NCBI GenBank assembly: GCA_025451785.1
Contig: JANWJV010000093.1
Location: forward strand, 1-33,012
Length of the DNA stretch: 33,012 nucleotides
Source of the DNA: Bacteroidia bacterium
GTDB lineage: Bacteria > Bacteroidota > Bacteroidia > JANWJV01
Direction: 5' to 3'
In this document: positions 1-8,844 of the stretch, piece by piece
Layout: each line of letters starts with the position of its first letter
Numbering within the stretch: position 1 is the first letter of the stretch
Translations under genes and position numbers: made by a program
The notes under the pieces: model-generated
Seen by the model: only the letters and a program-made list of their open reading frames with translations
The model's database searches: none
What the model was told of the DNA's origin: nothing

Positions 1-29
1 TAGTGCGTTCGTTTATTTAAAAGAAGTAT

Positions 30-1322
30 ATGAATATCTTATTGTTAGGTTCAGGCGGGAGAGAGCATGCGCTGGCATGGAAGATGGCGCAGAGCAAGAA
101 GCTTACGAAACTTTTTATTGCGCCTGGCAACGCGGGAACTTCTTCCTGCGGAACGAATGTGAACATTTCTGCTACCGACTTTGATGCGGTTAAGAAATTC
201 GTGCTCGAGAACAAGATCAGCATGGTAGTGGTAGGACCGGAAGATCCTCTGGTGAAAGGCATTCACGATTTCTTTCTGGCCGACAGTTCTCTGAAAGATA
301 TTCCAGTGATAGGACCGGTGAAGGCCGGCGCCATGCTGGAGGGCAGCAAGGATTTTTCGAAGGCATTTATGTTCCGGCATGCTATTCCAACAGCACGTTA
401 TCAAACGTTTACAAAGGATACACTCGAGCAAGGCTATGCTTTTCTCGAGCAGTTGAGCCCGCCCTACGTGCTGAAGGCCGACGGGCTTGCGGCGGGGAAA
501 GGAGTAGTAATCCCGAACACACTAGAAGAAGCGAAGAAAGAGCTTTCCGAAATGCTGGCGCATGCCAAGTTCGGCAATGCCTCGGCAAGAGTGGTCATCG
601 AAGAATTTCTTCCGGGAATCGAGCTCTCGGTGTTCGTACTGAGCGACGGCAATTCCTACAAGATACTTCCTGAAGCAAAAGATTACAAGCGTATTGGCGA
701 AGGCGATACAGGCCTCAACACCGGAGGCATGGGAGCCGTTTCGCCTGTTCCATTCGCGGGAGAAGCGTTCATGAAGAAAGTAGAAGAACGTGTGGTGATC
801 CCTACTGTGAATGGTTTGAAAAAGGAAGGCATTTTGTACAAGGGCTTTATTTTTATCGGGCTCATGAACGTGAAGGGCGAACCCTTTGTGATCGAATACA
901 ATTGCCGCATGGGTGACCCGGAAACAGAAGTGGTGATCCCTCGCATCAAGACCGACCTGGTGGAGCTGTTCGAACATGTAGCAGCCGGTAAGCTAAACAG
1001 CATACAGCTGGAGACGGATGATCGCGTGGCGACAACAGTGATGTTGGTAGCGGGCGGTTATCCCGACGATTATGAAAAAGGAAAAGTAATGACCGGCTTT
1101 GAAAAGGTGAAGGACTGCATAGCGTTCCACGCGGGCACGAAACAGGAAGGGGACAAGGTGGTAACGAACGGGGGCAGGGTGATCGCGTTGACCGCTTATG
1201 GAAATACGATGGAAGAAGCGCTCAAAAGATCATTCGCGGCCGCTGAAACGATCGCGTACGAAAAGAAGTATTACAGGAAGGATATTGGAAAAGACCTTCT
1301 GAAAGAAAAGGAATTATTTTAA
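30..1322 (+). CDS. purD: Phosphoribosylamine--glycine ligase (GARS)
   Basis: This enzyme catalyses the second step of de novo purine synthesis: 5-phosphoribosylamine + glycine + ATP to GAR, in the cytosol. The 430-residue product has the usual family length. It opens with the N-domain motif [14 protein letters not shown] (residues 4-17). It carries the ATP-grasp segment [16 protein letters not shown] (about 147-162) and the metal/ATP-binding segment [17 protein letters not shown] near residue 290. The C-terminal PurD domain shows [15 protein letters not shown]. The ATG at 30 places the nucleotide-binding motif directly at the N-terminus, as in homologues. Only 29 nt of upstream sequence is present, so its promoter or operon partner lies outside. 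Its stop overlaps the 3' end of an antiparallel small gene. Assignment is by motif recognition and is near certain. Confidence 0.97.
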   Translation: MNILLLGSGGREHALAWKMAQSKKLTKLFIAPGNAGTSSCGTNVNISATDFDAVKKFVLENKISMVVVGPEDPLVKGIHDFFLADSSLKDIPVIGPVKAGAMLEGSKDFSKAFMFRHAIPTARYQTFTKDTLEQGYAFLEQLSPPYVLKADGLAAGKGVVIPNTLEEAKKELSEMLAHAKFGNASARVVIEEFLPGIELSVFVLSDGNSYKILPEAKDYKRIGEGDTGLNTGGMGAVSPVPFAGEAFMKKVEERVVIPTVNGLKKEGILYKGFIFIGLMNVKGEPFVIEYNCRMGDPETEVVIPRIKTDLVELFEHVAAGKLNSIQLETDDRVATTVMLVAGGYPDDYEKGKVMTGFEKVKDCIAFHAGTKQEGDKVVTNGGRVIALTAYGNTMEEALKRSFAAAETIAYEKKYYRKDIGKDLLKEKELF

Positions 1323-1502
1323 GGTGCCTTGTTCTTTGGCTTTCTTGTTGTAGTCGCCTTGCATTTTCAGCCAAACAGCGGTAGCCACGAAGCCGATAAT
1401 GATGAGAACAATATTAAAGTGATGCGTGCCCAGCCATTTCAGGAACTTGAAGCAGTATTGAAAAGCATCACCACACCAGTAAACGAAATCTGTAAAGGTC
1501 AT
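1314..1502 (-). CDS. Small membrane protein, DUF6341-like
   Basis: The 62-residue product starts [17 protein letters not shown], continues with a short amphipathic stretch (FKFLKWLG), and has one strong membrane segment ([17 protein letters not shown], about residues 30-46). It ends in a charged tail. The pattern of short helix, LKWL motif, one TM and soluble tail resembles the DUF6341 family that I recall sitting between purD and a DUF6427 gene in Bacteroidota. Longer starts exist at 1556 and 1526. A perfect -7 element (TACATTTG on the minus strand, 1528-1535) overlaps or abuts those, so the ATG at 1502 is preferred. It is convergent with purD (9-nt overlap at the stops) and divergent from the next gene. 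Function is unknown; the family call is from memory of the pattern. Confidence 0.7.
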   Translation of the reverse strand: MTFTDFVYWCGDAFQYCFKFLKWLGTHHFNIVLIIIGFVATAVWLKMQGDYNKKAKEQGTLK

Positions 1503-1527
1503 AACAAGGGTCTTTGCGGGTTTCATG

Positions 1528-1535
1528 CAAATGTA
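1528..1535 (-). promoter_or_regulatory. Candidate -7 promoter element for the DUF6341-like gene
   Basis: Read on the minus strand this is TACATTTG, an exact match to the Bacteroidota primary-sigma -7 consensus TAnnTTTG. No clear TTTG is present 19-20 nt upstream. The predicted transcript start lies about 5-8 nt downstream, between the element and the ATG at 1502, which decides the start codon of that gene. Confidence 0.5.
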
Positions 1536-1576
1536 AAAATAAAATTGAAAAACCATATTTTTAACCGGGGCTGGAA

Positions 1577-2557
1577 ATGATCATCCGTTTCTTTAAATCC
1601 GATCAGCCTGCTTCTCTCGTTTTACTGCCCCTGGCGGCTATTCCCGCCTGGATATTCACCTTTTCGAAGGATACCAGCCTCTATACCGCTCATGTGATGC
1701 CCTTTTTTGAGCCCATCGGGCGGCTGGGCTCCGAGTACCCAACGGCGGCCCTTATTATGGCGCTGGCAGCGCTCATCGCGGGGGCCTTCCTTATCAATTT
1801 CCTTGTGCTCCGCCATGAGCTTACCAGCCGTCCGGGCTACCTGCCGGCACTGCTGTACCTGGTATTTATGTCGGCGGGTCCCGGGCTTACCTGCCTGCAC
1901 CCCCTGCTGTTCGCTAATCTCTTTATCATCATCGCCCTTCATAAGGTGCTTAACACCTACCGGAAAGACAGGGCCTTTAGCGAGGCTTTCGACGCGGGAT
2001 TTTATATTTCCATTGCCTCCCTCTTTTATTTTCCCGCAATACTCCTCATACTGCTGGTAGGGATCAGCTTCCTGGTCATAAGGCCATTCATCTGGCGTGA
2101 GTGGGTCATTGCCGCCATGGGCCTTACGGTGCCTTACCTCTTTGCCGGCACTTATTATTATTGTTTCGATATTTCGGAATACCTCTGGTACGATAAGATC
2201 ATCTATCCCATTTCGGTGAGCAGTTTTAAGATGCAGGAGACCGCCGCCGGACTGCTGCCTTACGCGGTCATCCTGGGCATTGTATTCCTTTCCTTCCTGG
2301 GGCTGTTTCTTTCACAAGGTGTGCGAAAGCATAAAACAAAGAATGTTTACAGCGTGCTGGCCTGGATGCTGGTGGTGTCGGTGCTTACTCTGGTGGCTGC
2401 GCCTGGCATACGCTGGCCTTTCTTCAGCTTTGCGATCATCCCCTTCGCGGTGTTCGCCTCCAATTATTTTATCACGGTAAAGCGTGCCTGGTGGCCCGAA
2501 ACACTTTTCATTCTGCTGCTGGCTGCAATTATTTACAGTCACCTGCGGGCTATTTGA
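1577..2557 (+). CDS. Multi-pass membrane protein, DUF6427-like
   Basis: The 326-residue product is almost entirely hydrophobic, with roughly eight to nine predicted membrane segments separated by short loops. The N-terminus MIIRFFKSDQPASLVLLPLA matches the opening I recall for DUF6427 proteins of Bacteroidota (M-I-x-x-F-F-K-S followed at once by a TM helix). Those genes are commonly found beside purD and a DUF6341 gene, as here. No catalytic motif or signal peptide is visible. It lies 74 nt from the divergent small gene and 23 nt before purQ, so it may be cotranscribed with purQ. Function is unknown. The linkage suggests a housekeeping membrane role, but nothing in the sequence ties it to purine metabolism. 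Confidence 0.75.
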   Translation: MIIRFFKSDQPASLVLLPLAAIPAWIFTFSKDTSLYTAHVMPFFEPIGRLGSEYPTAALIMALAALIAGAFLINFLVLRHELTSRPGYLPALLYLVFMSAGPGLTCLHPLLFANLFIIIALHKVLNTYRKDRAFSEAFDAGFYISIASLFYFPAILLILLVGISFLVIRPFIWREWVIAAMGLTVPYLFAGTYYYCFDISEYLWYDKIIYPISVSSFKMQETAAGLLPYAVILGIVFLSFLGLFLSQGVRKHKTKNVYSVLAWMLVVSVLTLVAAPGIRWPFFSFAIIPFAVFASNYFITVKRAWWPETLFILLLAAIIYSHLRAI

Positions 2558-2580
2558 TTTCATTTAATTAATTTTACTGC

Positions 2581-3273
2581 ATGAAATTCGGCGTTGTCAT
2601 ATTCCCAGGCTCTAATTGCGATCAGGATATGATCTATGTTCTCCGCAACATCATGGGCCAGGAAGTAGTAGAGCTTTGGCACAAAAGCACCGACCTTAAG
2701 AATTGTGATTTCATTGTACTGCCCGGAGGTTTCTCCTACGGTGACTATCTTCGCTCCGGCGCCATCGCGCGTTTCTCGCCTATAATGGAAAAGGTGATCG
2801 CCTTTGCCGCGAAGGGCGGTTATGTGTTTGGTGTATGCAATGGTTTCCAGGTGCTTTGCGAAGCAGGCCTGGTGCCCGGCGCGCTCCTACATAATACGGA
2901 GAGGAAGTTCATCTGCCGCAATGTGCATATCAAAGCGCAGAACAGCGATACGCCTGTTACCGCGGCTGTCCCTAAGAACAAAGCACTCAAGATACCCATC
3001 GCTCATGGCGAAGGAAACTATTATGCCGATGCCGCTACGCTCAAAAAGCTGAACGACAATGGCCAGGTGATCTTCCGCTATTGCGATGAGGAAGGTAATA
3101 TTACCCCGGAGTCGAATCCCAATGGTTCGCTCGAGAACATTGCCGGTGTTTGCAATGCCGGCAAGAACGTGTTCGGCATGATGCCCCACCCCGAAAGGGC
3201 TTCTGATACCGAGCTCGGCAATACCGATGGCAAATTGATATTCGAGTCCATCCTAAGTCTCGTTACAAGTTAG
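2581..3273 (+). CDS. purQ: Phosphoribosylformylglycinamidine synthase, glutaminase subunit
   Basis: PurQ supplies ammonia from glutamine to FGAM synthase (step four of purine synthesis), normally in complex with PurL and PurS. The 230-residue product is a class I glutamine amidotransferase. It has FPGSNCDQD at 8-16, [17 protein letters not shown] at 48-64 (oxyanion region), the nucleophile Cys86 in GVCNGFQ, and the His203/Glu205 pair in MPHPERASD. All three catalytic residues are present, and the length is that of a stand-alone PurQ rather than the fused large PurL. purL and purS are not in the window, so the gene is separated from its partners here. The start ATG at 2581 gives the canonical [15 protein letters not shown]-terminus. 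Confidence 0.96.
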   Translation: MKFGVVIFPGSNCDQDMIYVLRNIMGQEVVELWHKSTDLKNCDFIVLPGGFSYGDYLRSGAIARFSPIMEKVIAFAAKGGYVFGVCNGFQVLCEAGLVPGALLHNTERKFICRNVHIKAQNSDTPVTAAVPKNKALKIPIAHGEGNYYADAATLKKLNDNGQVIFRYCDEEGNITPESNPNGSLENIAGVCNAGKNVFGMMPHPERASDTELGNTDGKLIFESILSLVTS

Positions 3274-3280
3274 ACACTCT

Positions 3281-3305
3281 TGTCACCCTGAGCTTGCCGA
3301 AGGGC
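3281..3305. repeat. Degenerate dispersed palindromic repeat, copy A
   Basis: Located just after the purQ stop. It has 4-bp arms CCCT (3286-3289) and AGGG (3301-3304) around GAGCTTGCCGA, preceded by TGTCA. The same frame (TGTCA, arm, GAGC...CGA, arm) recurs at 4131-4157 and, inverted and longer, at 9380-9428. It is intergenic in all cases. Confidence 0.55.
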
Positions 3306-3359
3306 TGAGCCTGGTAACCAGCTGCCCCCCCTAGCCCACCTTTAATTTAGTCGGATTTA

Positions 3360-3391
3360 TTTGCTTTTCTGTCGAGCGTTACCTATTTTTG
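3360..3391 (+). promoter_or_regulatory. Bacteroidota-type promoter of the T9SS cargo gene at 3432
   Basis: An exact -33 element TTTG (3360-3363) and an exact -7 element TATTTTTG (3384-3391, consensus TAnnTTTG) are separated by 20 nt. This is the published Bacteroides sigma consensus geometry. It predicts a transcript start near 3397 and a leader of about 35 nt that is A-rich and has no Shine-Dalgarno sequence. Confidence 0.75.
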
Positions 3392-3431
3392 GTCGACAAT
3401 AAACAAATGTTAAACCCTAAAAACTATCCGC

Positions 3432-4049
3432 ATGAAAAAACAACTACTTGCAATTCTACTGCTTACTTTTTCTGTTTTCACCGCTTCAGCGGCCATCACC
3501 GTTACCTATCCCAACGGTGGTGAGACCCTCCTGGTAGGTCAAACCTACAAGATCACCTGGACAGGCGGTGGTAACGGACTGGCAGCGGTTGCGTACTCCT
3601 ACGACGGAGGTACCAACTGGAACGTTATCGGAACCACTTCTTCTTTTAACGGTTTTTACAACTGGCTTGTGCCCAACACTCCTTCTACTAAGTGCCTGGT
3701 GAGGGTTGCTGAAGGTTCGACCAGCATGGACCAGAGCGACAACATGTTCACCATTTTTGGCACCAGTACCGGTATCGGTAATGTGGCCGATGTATCGGGC
3801 AAAAGCCTGGTGGTGTATCCTAATCCCGCTTCGGCCAATCTCAACATCGTGGTAGCCGGTTCGCAGAACGTAGCATCTGTAAAGATCTACAATATGCTCG
3901 GCAGCCTGGTGAAAGAGATCCGTTTCGAAGACGGTAACCAGCTCCCCTACGTGAGCATTTCAGTGGCTGAGCTTTCCGAAGGCCAGTACTTCGCGGAAGT
4001 GAAGACCAATGTGGGCGTAGCTACCGAGAAAATTACGGTAGTGAAGTAA
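3432..4049 (+). CDS. Secreted T9SS (type A) protein with Kre9/KNH-like domain
   Basis: This 205-residue exported protein has a signal peptide (residues 1-20, MKKQLLAILL...TASA). A compact beta domain follows at about 22-110, beginning ITVTYPNGGETLLVGQTYKI and containing YSYDGGTNW and YNWLVPNTPSTKCLVRV. This resembles the Ser/Thr-rich GPI-anchored membrane (Kre9/KNH, PF10342) fold found in many bacterial secreted proteins. The C-terminus (about 125-205) is a T9SS type A sorting domain: VVYPNPASANLNI, then KIYNMLGSLV, then LSEGQYFAEV. It should therefore cross the outer membrane by T9SS and be anchored or released. It has its own promoter and a strong terminator, so it is probably monocistronic. 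The specific ligand is unknown. The domain is unusually minimal: one carbohydrate- or adhesion-type module plus the sorting tail. Confidence 0.85.
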   Translation: MKKQLLAILLLTFSVFTASAAITVTYPNGGETLLVGQTYKITWTGGGNGLAAVAYSYDGGTNWNVIGTTSSFNGFYNWLVPNTPSTKCLVRVAEGSTSMDQSDNMFTIFGTSTGIGNVADVSGKSLVVYPNPASANLNIVVAGSQNVASVKIYNMLGSLVKEIRFEDGNQLPYVSISVAELSEGQYFAEVKTNVGVATEKITVVK

Positions 4050-4054
4050 ATTAG

Positions 4055-4074
4055 CCACGGCCTTCAGGCCGTGG
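4055..4074 (+). terminator. Perfect 8-bp hairpin downstream of the T9SS gene
   Basis: The inverted repeat CCACGGCC / GGCCGTGG encloses a TTCA loop, six bases after the stop codon. No T-tract follows. It is probably an mRNA 3'-end or pausing structure ahead of the stronger terminator at 4092. Confidence 0.55.
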
Positions 4075-4091
4075 TATATATAATATAGTAC

Positions 4092-4123
4092 AGCGTCCCG
4101 GCCTTGCCGGGGCGCTTTTTTTT
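4092..4123 (+). terminator. Rho-independent terminator
   Basis: A ten-base-pair stem (4092-4101 with 4107-4116, one G-U pair) with a five-base loop is followed at once by eight consecutive T (4116-4123). It ends transcription of the T9SS gene and isolates the A2M gene downstream. Confidence 0.88.
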
Positions 4124-4130
4124 GCTGTTT

Positions 4131-4157
4131 CGTCAGGCTGAGCGGAGTCGAAGCCCT
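4131..4157. repeat. Degenerate dispersed palindromic repeat, copy B
   Basis: It has arms GGCT (4136-4139) and AGCC (4152-4155) around GAGCGGAGTCGA, preceded by CGTCA. Relative to copy A the arms carry compensating C/G changes that keep the pairing, which argues for a structured element. The rest of the gap, 4158-4252, holds only an A-rich leader in which I find no convincing promoter. Confidence 0.5.
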
Positions 4158-4252
4158 AAATAATCATCCCGCTTTGTGGAATTGGTATGTGTTCCGGCAT
4201 CTTCTATTCGAATTAATCAAAAACACCGAAAAACAACTAAAACATCAATAAA

Positions 4253-7200
4253 ATGAAAACACAGACGAAAAAGATGCTTGGAACAACCGTGGTAAGTATG
4301 GCGGTGCTGGGCATGATCGGATGGATGAGCCCGAGCAATGTCTACCAGTTAGCGGTAGAGAATGACTTCATAAAGTCACTGAAAAGCAAGCTCACCGAGT
4401 ACAACAAAGCGATGCCCGAAGACCGGGTGTATGTGCATTTTGACAAACCCTTTTATAAACCCGGCGAAACCATTTGGCTGGGAGCTTATGTAAGGAATGG
4501 CGCCGACCTCAAGCCTTCGCAGAAAAGCGATATCGTGCATGTGGAGCTTATCGGCCCCAAAGGAAACGTGGAGCGTACCATTAACCTGGTAGCGAAGAAC
4601 GGCAAAGCTGCCGGCGATTTCGCGCTCGACAAATACGCGGTAGGCGGTATGTATAAAGTACGTGCCTATACCAATTGGATGAAGAACGACCGGGCTGACA
4701 ACTGCTTTGAAAAAGAGCTGCAGGTGCAGGACATCGTACTTCCTAACCTTAAGATGAAGCTCGATTTTGAGCGTAAGGCTTTTGGCGCTGGTGACGAAGT
4801 GGTTGCCAAGCTGGAGCTTAACACCAACGAGAACAAAGCACTTACGAATTACAATTTCCGCTTTGTTGCCAATCTGAAAGGAGAGAAACTTCTTGAAAAG
4901 AACGCCGTTACCGATGAGAGCGGCGTTGCTTATGTAAGGTTCAGCCTTCCTTCGAAGCTTAGCTCTTCTGACGGACTGCTCAACGTGATGATCGACTATC
5001 AGGGCAGCACCGAAAGTGTTTCCCGTTCTATTCCAATTGTATTGAACAAAGTTAAACTGCAGCTCTTCCCCGAAGGCGGCGACCTGGTGAACGGCCTCGA
5101 AAGCAAAGTGGCTTTCCGTGCCCTCAACGAGTTCGACAAGCCTGCTGATGTGGAAGGTGTGGTGATGACCGCCAAAGGCAGCGTTGTTGAAACCTTCAGC
5201 AGCTACCACCAGGGTATGGGAGCATTCAGCTTCAAACCCCAGAAAGGCGAAGTATATACGGTGAAGATCACCAAACCCGAAGGTATTACAGAAGCGTACA
5301 CGCTTCCCGAAGCGCTTCCCAGGGGTTATGTGATGAGTGTTGACAACGGCAAGGACAACGAGTTGGGACTTAACATCAGCACTTCTGAAACAGAAGAGCT
5401 CTCCGTAGTTGCGCAAGTGCGCGGCAAGATCTATTACGCTTCCGCCTTCAACGCGGTGAACGGCTTCAACAAATTGGTGATCCCCACCGACAAGTTCCCC
5501 GCCGGTGTTGCGCAGGTAACCCTGTTCGACAGCAAAGGAGTGGAGCGTGCCGAGCGTCTTGCTTTCGTGAACCGCGACAAGCAGCTCAGCATTTCTATTG
5601 AGACCGACAAAGAAAAATACCTTCCCAGGGAAAAAGTAAGGATGACCGTTTCGGTAAAAGACGAACGCGGACTTCCGATGCCTGCCAACCTTTCGCTGGC
5701 AGTTACCAACGACCAGTTATTGGCTTTCGCCGATGACAAATCAGGCAACCTGCTTTCGCAGTTCCTGCTCCAGCAGGACCTTAACAGCAAAGTAGAAGAA
5801 CCCGCTTTCTATTTCAATAAAAAAGAGGCGAAATCAGAAAAAGCGCTTGACTACCTGCTGATGACCTCCGGATGGAGAAGGTTCACTTGGGAAAAGATCA
5901 TGAGCGAAGAGATGCCGCAAGTGGCTTATCAGCCCGAGATGGCGCTGATCTCCGGAACTCTTCTCGATGCTTCTACCAGGAAACCCCTGAAGGACGCTAC
6001 CGTGAAAGTGAACAACAGCGGCCAGACCATCACCACCAATTCCGAAGGCAAGTTCAGCTTCCGCGGTGTTGACCTGAGCTCGCCTGTTTACCTGAATCTT
6101 AGTGCGAATGGGTATACCAACCAAAATCAGTACGTATACAGTTACGGACAAGGTTATACTTACTACCTCTATAACCAGGATTACTATAATCGCAACTACG
6201 GTTATAATAACTACAAAGGATCGGGCACTCATACCCGTGCTAAGTTTGGAGGTGCTGCCGGTGCCGGTGCTGGTGTTCGCGTGAACAACGCTCCCGCTGC
6301 CGCACGTCCTGTTCAAAGGGAAGAATTTGCTGATGTAGGCATGGATGCAGCAATGCCCATGGTGCAGGAAGCAGAGATGGAGCGCGACGAGATCGCCGCG
6401 GTGAAACCTGTTGAAGACAGGAAGATGGTAGCAGAAAAGCAGCAGATGAACGCTCTTAAGAAAGATGAAGCGAAGAAGGCGGCGATAGCCAACAAAGGTC
6501 CGAAGGATATGGACCTTGACAAGAAGGCTAAAGAACCTGATGTTCGTGATGACAGGGCCGCTGCTTTCGGAAAAGTTGCCAGCGTTAACGGCGAGGCCTT
6601 TAACCGTCCCGCTAACAATAACGTGTACTACCGCGCCAGGCAGTTTGCCGCGCCGGTATACGACCAGGCACAAGCTGTGGAGGTAAGGACCGATTTCCGT
6701 TCTACCATTTACTGGAACCCGAACGTGGAAGTGGACCGCACCGGTAAGAAGACCGTTGAGTTCTATAACTCTGACGATATCACTTCGTTCCGCGCAACCG
6801 CTGAAGGTATCAGCAGCGACGGAATGGCCGGCAGGGCAGAGAAGACCTATTTCACCCAGCTGCCTTTCGCCCTCAGCACCAAGGTGCCTGTGGAAGTTGC
6901 TACTACCGACATCGTTTCTATTCCTTTGACATTAAAGAACAATACCGACAAGCCCCTGGGCGGAGCGCTTACCATTATTGCTCCCGACGGACTGCTTGCT
7001 CTGAACAAGATCGACATGGCGCAAACCATCATGCCCGGCAAGGCCAGGACCATTTACCTGGACTACAAAGTGCTTGACAAGATGGGCGAAGGCGAGTTCA
7101 CTCTCTCTTTCAAAGCCTGCGGCTTGAGCGATGCGTTCACACAAAAGATCAAAATGGTTGCTAAAGGTTTTCCTGTAACCGCTTCTTACTCGGCACAGGA

Positions 7201-8761
7201 ACTTGACAAAACCTACCATGTAGAGATGACCAATGTAGTGGACGGTTCTTTGAAAGCTACGCTTAACGTTTATCCCAGCGTAGTGAGCGACCTCATGAAA
7301 GGCATCGAAGGTATTCTTCGCGAACCGTACGGCTGCTTTGAGCAAACTTCTATGAGCAGCTATCCCAACGCGATGATCCTCGATTACCTGAAGACCACCG
7401 ACAGCAAAGACGAGAAGCTGCTTGCTTCTGCCGAAGGTCTGTTGGACCGCGGCTACAAGCGCCTCACTACTTTCGAAACAAAAGAAAAAGGTTACGAGTG
7501 GTTTGGTTCTAACCCCGGCCACGAAGCCTTGACCGCTTATGGTTTGATGCAGTTCTATGATATGAAAAAGGCCGGCGGCAAAGTGGATCAGAAAATGATC
7601 GACCGTACCGCGCAGTGGCTCATGGACCGCAGGGACAAGAAAGGCGGCTTTGAACAGAATAGCCGTGCGCTTGACAACTTCGGAAGGGCCAACAAAGACA
7701 TCGCTGACGCTTACATTGTGTATGCGCTCGCGGAAGCCGGCTTTGCTGACATCAAAGAAGAGTTCAATGCTTCTTACAAAAAAGCAATGGACACCAAAGA
7801 TCCTTACATGCTTGGCCTGATGGCGAACGCCGCGTACAAAATGGGCGAAACGCAGAAGGCTGACAACGCCATGAAGGCGCTGTACAGCAAACAAGCTGAG
7901 AACGGCAGCTGGACAGGTGCTTCGCACTCTATCACGTATTCAACCGGACAATCGCTTACCATCGAGACCACTTCACTGGCCATCATGGGCATGCTGAAAT
8001 CTGCCGGTCGTGATGTAGGCGCGCTTACCAAGTCGGTACAATGGCTGGTAGGTTCACGCGGAGGTTACGGAGCTTTCGGTAACACACAAGGTACTGTACT
8101 TGCTCTTAAGGCACTTACTGAATATGCTAAGTTCAGCAAGAAGACCAGCGAAGACGGCAGCGTAGAATTCTACGTTGACGGCAAGAAGATCGCTGAGCGT
8201 GCCTGGAAGAAAGGTGACAAAGAAGCCATCGTTCTCGACGGCCTCGAAAAACAGATCAAGCCCGGCAAGCACGACCTTAAAGTGAAATATGTTGGTGTTA
8301 GCGATCCCATGCCTTACTCGCTCGCGGTAAGCTGGAACACTACGCTTCCTGCCAGCAGCAAGGAGTGCACCGTTGACCTGAGGACCAAACTTTCGGCGAA
8401 GTCGGTGACTGTAGGTGAGACCGTACGTCTTACTACTACTGTTGCCAACACCAAGAACGAAGGTATCCCCAGCACCATGGCTATCATCGGCATCCCTGCG
8501 GGATTGACTGCGCAGCCCTGGCAGCTGAAGGAGTTGCAGGAGAAGAAGGTGTTCGACTACTACGAGATCATCGGCAACAACATCGCGGTATACTACCGTT
8601 GCATGGCGCCAGGTGAGAAGAGGGAGATCAACCTCGACCTTAAGGCCGAGATCCCCGGTGAGTACGACGCACCCGCTTCATCAGGTTACCTGTACTATAC
8701 TAACGAATACAAATGCTGGAGCGCAGCTGATAGGATCACTGTGAAAAAACCGCAGCTCTAA
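4253..8761 (+). CDS. Bacterial alpha-2-macroglobulin (protease-trap family)
   Basis: This 1502-residue exported protein has an N-terminal signal or anchor helix (residues 9-25; no lipobox Cys). Macroglobulin domains start at about 55 (RVYVHFDKPFYKPGETIWLG). A carboxypeptidase-regulatory-like domain lies at about 565-635 (SGTLLDASTRKPLKDATVKV). A Y/N-rich tract (about 622-660) and a very charged K/E/D/A tract (about 690-780) follow. The A2M core domain begins near 815 (TIYWNPNVEVDRTGKK). The thioester motif is PYGCFEQ with Cys1028 and Gln1031. An alpha-helical thioester domain runs to about 1295, and a C-terminal receptor-binding-like domain ends in PQL. The CxEQ motif is intact, so covalent protease trapping is plausible, as in enterobacterial A2M. 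There is no pbpC partner nearby, and no T9SS tail, so it is likely periplasmic or membrane-anchored. The family call is firm; the trapping role is inferred. Confidence 0.93.
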   Translation: MKTQTKKMLGTTVVSMAVLGMIGWMSPSNVYQLAVENDFIKSLKSKLTEYNKAMPEDRVYVHFDKPFYKPGETIWLGAYVRNGADLKPSQKSDIVHVELIGPKGNVERTINLVAKNGKAAGDFALDKYAVGGMYKVRAYTNWMKNDRADNCFEKELQVQDIVLPNLKMKLDFERKAFGAGDEVVAKLELNTNENKALTNYNFRFVANLKGEKLLEKNAVTDESGVAYVRFSLPSKLSSSDGLLNVMIDYQGSTESVSRSIPIVLNKVKLQLFPEGGDLVNGLESKVAFRALNEFDKPADVEGVVMTAKGSVVETFSSYHQGMGAFSFKPQKGEVYTVKITKPEGITEAYTLPEALPRGYVMSVDNGKDNELGLNISTSETEELSVVAQVRGKIYYASAFNAVNGFNKLVIPTDKFPAGVAQVTLFDSKGVERAERLAFVNRDKQLSISIETDKEKYLPREKVRMTVSVKDERGLPMPANLSLAVTNDQLLAFADDKSGNLLSQFLLQQDLNSKVEEPAFYFNKKEAKSEKALDYLLMTSGWRRFTWEKIMSEEMPQVAYQPEMALISGTLLDASTRKPLKDATVKVNNSGQTITTNSEGKFSFRGVDLSSPVYLNLSANGYTNQNQYVYSYGQGYTYYLYNQDYYNRNYGYNNYKGSGTHTRAKFGGAAGAGAGVRVNNAPAAARPVQREEFADVGMDAAMPMVQEAEMERDEIAAVKPVEDRKMVAEKQQMNALKKDEAKKAAIANKGPKDMDLDKKAKEPDVRDDRAAAFGKVASVNGEAFNRPANNNVYYRARQFAAPVYDQAQAVEVRTDFRSTIYWNPNVEVDRTGKKTVEFYNSDDITSFRATAEGISSDGMAGRAEKTYFTQLPFALSTKVPVEVATTDIVSIPLTLKNNTDKPLGGALTIIAPDGLLALNKIDMAQTIMPGKARTIYLDYKVLDKMGEGEFTLSFKACGLSDAFTQKIKMVAKGFPVTASYSAQELDKTYHVEMTNVVDGSLKATLNVYPSVVSDLMKGIEGILREPYGCFEQTSMSSYPNAMILDYLKTTDSKDEKLLASAEGLLDRGYKRLTTFETKEKGYEWFGSNPGHEALTAYGLMQFYDMKKAGGKVDQKMIDRTAQWLMDRRDKKGGFEQNSRALDNFGRANKDIADAYIVYALAEAGFADIKEEFNASYKKAMDTKDPYMLGLMANAAYKMGETQKADNAMKALYSKQAENGSWTGASHSITYSTGQSLTIETTSLAIMGMLKSAGRDVGALTKSVQWLVGSRGGYGAFGNTQGTVLALKALTEYAKFSKKTSEDGSVEFYVDGKKIAERAWKKGDKEAIVLDGLEKQIKPGKHDLKVKYVGVSDPMPYSLAVSWNTTLPASSKECTVDLRTKLSAKSVTVGETVRLTTTVANTKNEGIPSTMAIIGIPAGLTAQPWQLKELQEKKVFDYYEIIGNNIAVYYRCMAPGEKREINLDLKAEIPGEYDAPASSGYLYYTNEYKCWSAADRITVKKPQL

Positions 8762-8769
8762 GATGAATT

Positions 8770-8831
8770 CATCCACCCCCATCTCCTCACCTCTCATGGC
8801 TGAAAGGTATCAGGAGGTGGGGGCCCGGATG
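8770..8831 (+). terminator. Large stem-loop between A2M and the next gene
   Basis: A twelve-base-pair stem (8776-8787 with 8812-8823, one G-U) is extended below a small bulge by CATCC (8770-8774) pairing with GGATG (8827-8831), around a 24-nt loop. No T-tract follows. It begins nine bases after the A2M stop and ends 14 bases before the next ATG, so it may be a partial terminator, an mRNA stabiliser or a translation control element. Confidence 0.6.
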
Positions 8832-8844
8832 AAATAAAAACACA

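Noticed and set aside
1329-1580. Plus-strand 83-codon frame opposite the DUF6341-like gene
   Set aside because: The minus-strand frame has a coherent membrane-protein layout, a -7 element and family resemblance; the plus frame has none.
4376-7927. Long minus-strand open frames inside the A2M gene (up to about 346 codons)
   Set aside because: They are antisense shadows of a high-confidence gene, have no domain motifs, and their composition (rich in Val, Phe, His) is typical of reverse-frame translation.
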